From: Chitinophagaceae bacterium UBA1946
GTDB lineage: Bacteria > Bacteroidota > Bacteroidia > Chitinophagales > Chitinophagaceae
Direction: 5' to 3'
Assembly: GCA_002336815.1 (NCBI GenBank)
Contig: DDEU01000018.1
Coordinates: 32,142 to 96,141 of the forward strand
DNA length: 64,000 nucleotides
Part shown: positions 62,061 through 64,000 of the stretch, one piece after another
Position numbering within the stretch: position 1 is the first letter of the stretch
Layout of the letters: every line of letters starts with the position of its first letter
The notes under the pieces: generated by a model
Told to the model about the DNA's origin: nothing
The model's database searches: none
The model's input: only the letters and a program-made list of their open reading frames with translations
Translations under genes and position numbers: made by a program

Positions 62061-62537
62061 CGTAAGCATTTTAAGAATGTACATCCCATCTTTTACGGCC
62101 ATGGTATGCTGAAACCAGTGCTTTGCTGAAGATATGAATAAAAGTTAAACTGGATGACCGCACTGCTCTAATCGGGGTTTTACACAGCAACACCGCTGAC
62201 CGTGTAAGCAAAATGCCGTTTATTATTGTTAGGAAGGATGCGGTACTGCCCATTTTCCGCATAGCTTTTCCAGCCATAGCTTAAATCCCCGGAAATTATT
62301 TTATCATAGCATAATTATTCCTTAATTTGCCTTTAACCCTTAATTGACATATCCCATCCAATTAAGCTCCCGGCCCGATTGTTAACTGATGTATTCAATA
62401 CCAATTTGATTTTACAACGCCTGCAGTTGTTGCAACTGCAAACTGCAAGGCTGTGCATGTAAGTTTTGCTTTGTATGGGAGCGAGGGTAGCGAAGCTGTA
62501 CACATGTACATCAATTGGTAACCATCAGTTAAGTATA
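62061..62537. other. intergenic region before the recombinase-like gene
   Basis: About 475 bases between divergent genes. One short minus-strand frame was rejected. Several short repeats of TGCAACTGCAAACTGCAAGG type occur near 62420-62450. No operator or RNA structure was recognised. Confidence 0.3.
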
Positions 62538-63677
62538 ATGAAACCTGTAGTCATTTTTAGAAAGATAAAACTGCAAGGCGTTTACCGGATCGGTTTTTCT
62601 TTTAATGCTTCCATTCTCAACAGGCGGGCAAGGTTGATCGGCGCAAGGTGGACATCGGTACATCAATGCTGGCAGCTATCATATACCCGGGACAGTTACC
62701 AGTTATTGAAAAAAACCTTTGGCGATTGCACCCTGCAGGTAAAGCAATCACAAGATCCTGCAGCCAGGCCAAAGCAGGCAGTATTGGGGCCACTTACGGG
62801 TAACAAAACAGCCGGTTCCAGGAAGCCATTATATTCGGAAAATAACCAGGCAGAATTACAGCGGTTTAAAGCACTGCTGATCGTAAAAGGTTATGCTGCC
62901 GGAAGCCAGCGGACCTACAAAAACGAATTCGGTATTTTTTTGCGGCAAATAAAAAAGGTAGCCGTGCAGGATATGACGGCCGGCAGGTTGGATGCTTATT
63001 TTGACTATTGCCGCAAGCAACTAAGTCTTTCGCAAAACAGTATCCAAAGCCGTTTCAATGCCCTGAAATTTTATTATGAACAGGTATTGGGAAAAAAGGG
63101 TTTTATGAGAGATCTGCCGGCGACCTCCGGTTTACCGATACCCAGGGTGCCGTCAGAAGAAAAGATCCTTAAAAGATTGCAGCTGATAGCCAACTGCAAA
63201 CACAAAGCGCTATTAACAGTGGCTTGCACCGCAGGGTTGAAGGTGAATGAAGTGGTGCAGTTAAAAATAAGTGATGTTCATAGTGACAGGATGCAGCTTT
63301 TCATTGCAACTGCGGGCGCTAAAACCGGCCGCTGGGAAACATTGAGTGCATTCACATTGGAGTTATTGCGGGCATATTTTTTACAGTACCGTCCTCAGCA
63401 CTGGCTTTTCGAAGGGCCAACACCGGGCTGTTGCTACAGTATCCGCAGTACACAGCAGCTTTTCAGGCAGGCCTACAAACTTACAGGCATGCCCAAAAAC
63501 CTTGGCTTCTACGATCTTCATCGTGCTGCACGCATATCTGAAAACGGATTCTGCACGGGTGTTGATCACCAGGCAATCCACCAGCATAACAGTACAAAAA
63601 GTAGCCGGCCAAACAAAAAGTCTTTGCAGGTAGTAGAAAGTCCGCTGGATACCATAGCCCGGAAAAACAATTTATAA
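62538..63677 (+). CDS. tyrosine-recombinase homologue with degenerate catalytic site
   Basis: A 379-residue integrase-like protein starting at 62538 (MKPVVIFRKIKLQGVYRI); a 24-residue extension to 62466 is less likely. An N-terminal arm domain (about 1-85) ends with a basic stretch. The core-binding domain covers about 110-200 (YKNEFGIFLRQIKKV). In the catalytic domain, first catalytic Arg of the GLRxxE motif is Lys (GLKVNEVVQL), the HxLRH motif reads YDLHRAAR, the Gly-His motif reads QHNS, and no Tyr is found where the nucleophile is expected. The C-terminal SPLDTI ending is still family-like. It is probably inactive for strand cleavage, so a DNA-binding or vestigial role is inferred. Confidence 0.75.
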   Translation: MKPVVIFRKIKLQGVYRIGFSFNASILNRRARLIGARWTSVHQCWQLSYTRDSYQLLKKTFGDCTLQVKQSQDPAARPKQAVLGPLTGNKTAGSRKPLYSENNQAELQRFKALLIVKGYAAGSQRTYKNEFGIFLRQIKKVAVQDMTAGRLDAYFDYCRKQLSLSQNSIQSRFNALKFYYEQVLGKKGFMRDLPATSGLPIPRVPSEEKILKRLQLIANCKHKALLTVACTAGLKVNEVVQLKISDVHSDRMQLFIATAGAKTGRWETLSAFTLELLRAYFLQYRPQHWLFEGPTPGCCYSIRSTQQLFRQAYKLTGMPKNLGFYDLHRAARISENGFCTGVDHQAIHQHNSTKSSRPNKKSLQVVESPLDTIARKNNL

Positions 63678-63874
63678 ACCTGCGCTTTTGCATTGTTGTC
63701 GCTTGCGTTTTGATATTGTTTTTCAAAAGCGCAACCCCGGAAAAAGCTGCGTATTTTTCCATATCCTTTTGGCGATGAGCAAACTCGGTACATTGCTGTT
63801 TTCAGGCGGGGATTTAAAAGCTGCGTATATTTAAGAGTTAAGTACAAGCTGGCTTCGGCTGACAATACCAGTTT

Positions 63875-64000
63875 TTAAACTACGTAGTTTCTCTCAATAA
63901 ATTCATTGCAGTTTTTTGGTTGGACACTGTATTTGATTTTTTGCAGGGTTTCTTGCAGTTTTCTTTTAGCTTTTATTTTTCGTCGCACGGTTGAGCGTTT
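63875..64000 (-). CDS. partial C-terminal end of a gene running off the window
   Basis: The minus strand has an open frame of 41 codons up to the window edge, ending IERNYVV and a stop at 63875-63877. It is very basic at its upstream end (STVRRKIKAKRKLQ). The start lies outside the window. The family is not recognised; the Arg/Lys-rich part could bind nucleic acid. The 197 bases before it hold no gene that I can support. Confidence 0.35.
   Translation of the reverse strand, partial: KRSTVRRKIKAKRKLQETLQKIKYSVQPKNCNEFIERNYVV

Noticed and set aside
62071..62277. 68-codon minus-strand frame between a lipoprotein and the recombinase-like gene
   Set aside because: It overlaps the lipoprotein start, has no family resemblance and its composition resembles noncoding DNA.

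Overview
The window looks like a chromosomal segment of a Bacteroidota bacterium, most likely of the Chitinophagaceae type. The grounds are an adjacent SusC/SusD pair, many lipoproteins with a short LxxxSC lipobox followed by Lys or charged residues, weak Shine-Dalgarno signals, several TAnnTTTG promoter elements, a glucosamine-6-phosphate deaminase fused to a PIG-L/LmbE domain, and a reading style typical of that family. No rRNA or tRNA gene was recognised.

Layout. 0-5.6 kb: housekeeping and stress genes (small heat-shock protein, 3-methyladenine glycosylase, superoxide dismutase, TadA, an aldehyde dehydrogenase overlapping a glutathione peroxidase, a GNAT). 5.6-11.6 kb: a sugar kinase, then the first half of an amino-sugar regulon (FucP/GluP-type permease, GH109-type glycosidase, NagB-PIG-L fusion). 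11.8-19.4 kb: a small surface protein and a 2056-residue secreted protein with six 252-residue repeats. 19.6-24.2 kb: an AT-rich accessory island with a 1170-residue SIR2-STAND protein (probable anti-phage defence) and a REP-associated transposase interrupted by an in-frame stop and flanked by inverted hairpins. 24.2-37.2 kb: BNR-type lipoprotein, a tiny membrane protein, an Fpg/Nei-like glycosylase without zinc-finger cysteines, a Bcr/CflA pump, a VOC protein, a subclass B1 metallo-beta-lactamase, an outer-membrane barrel and a large metalloprotease. 37.2-50.9 kb: second half of the amino-sugar regulon (NahK-like kinase, LacI regulator, NagX-like membrane protein, two DUF4874/DUF4832 proteins, SusC, SusD, PKD lipoprotein, aldose epimerase). 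50.9-64 kb: DUF72, SMR pump, large catalase, small proteins, a 1145-residue secreted propeller/FG-GAP protein, a metzincin-like lipoprotein and a tyrosine-recombinase homologue that has lost its catalytic residues.

How it works together. Eight copies of a CAAACGTTTG-like palindrome lie in four intergenic regions: permease/GH109, kinase, regulator/NagX and SusC. They tie the two amino-sugar segments, about 26 kb apart, into one likely LacI-family regulon. The proposed flow is: SusCD and the PKD lipoprotein bind and import a glycan, GH109 releases terminal N-acetylgalactosamine, the permease and kinase handle N-acetylhexosamines, and the NagB fusion deacetylates and deaminates the phosphosugar. 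The two DUF4874/DUF4832 proteins are the best candidates for undescribed enzymes here. A second less obvious pattern is a C-terminal module shared by three unrelated giant secreted proteins.
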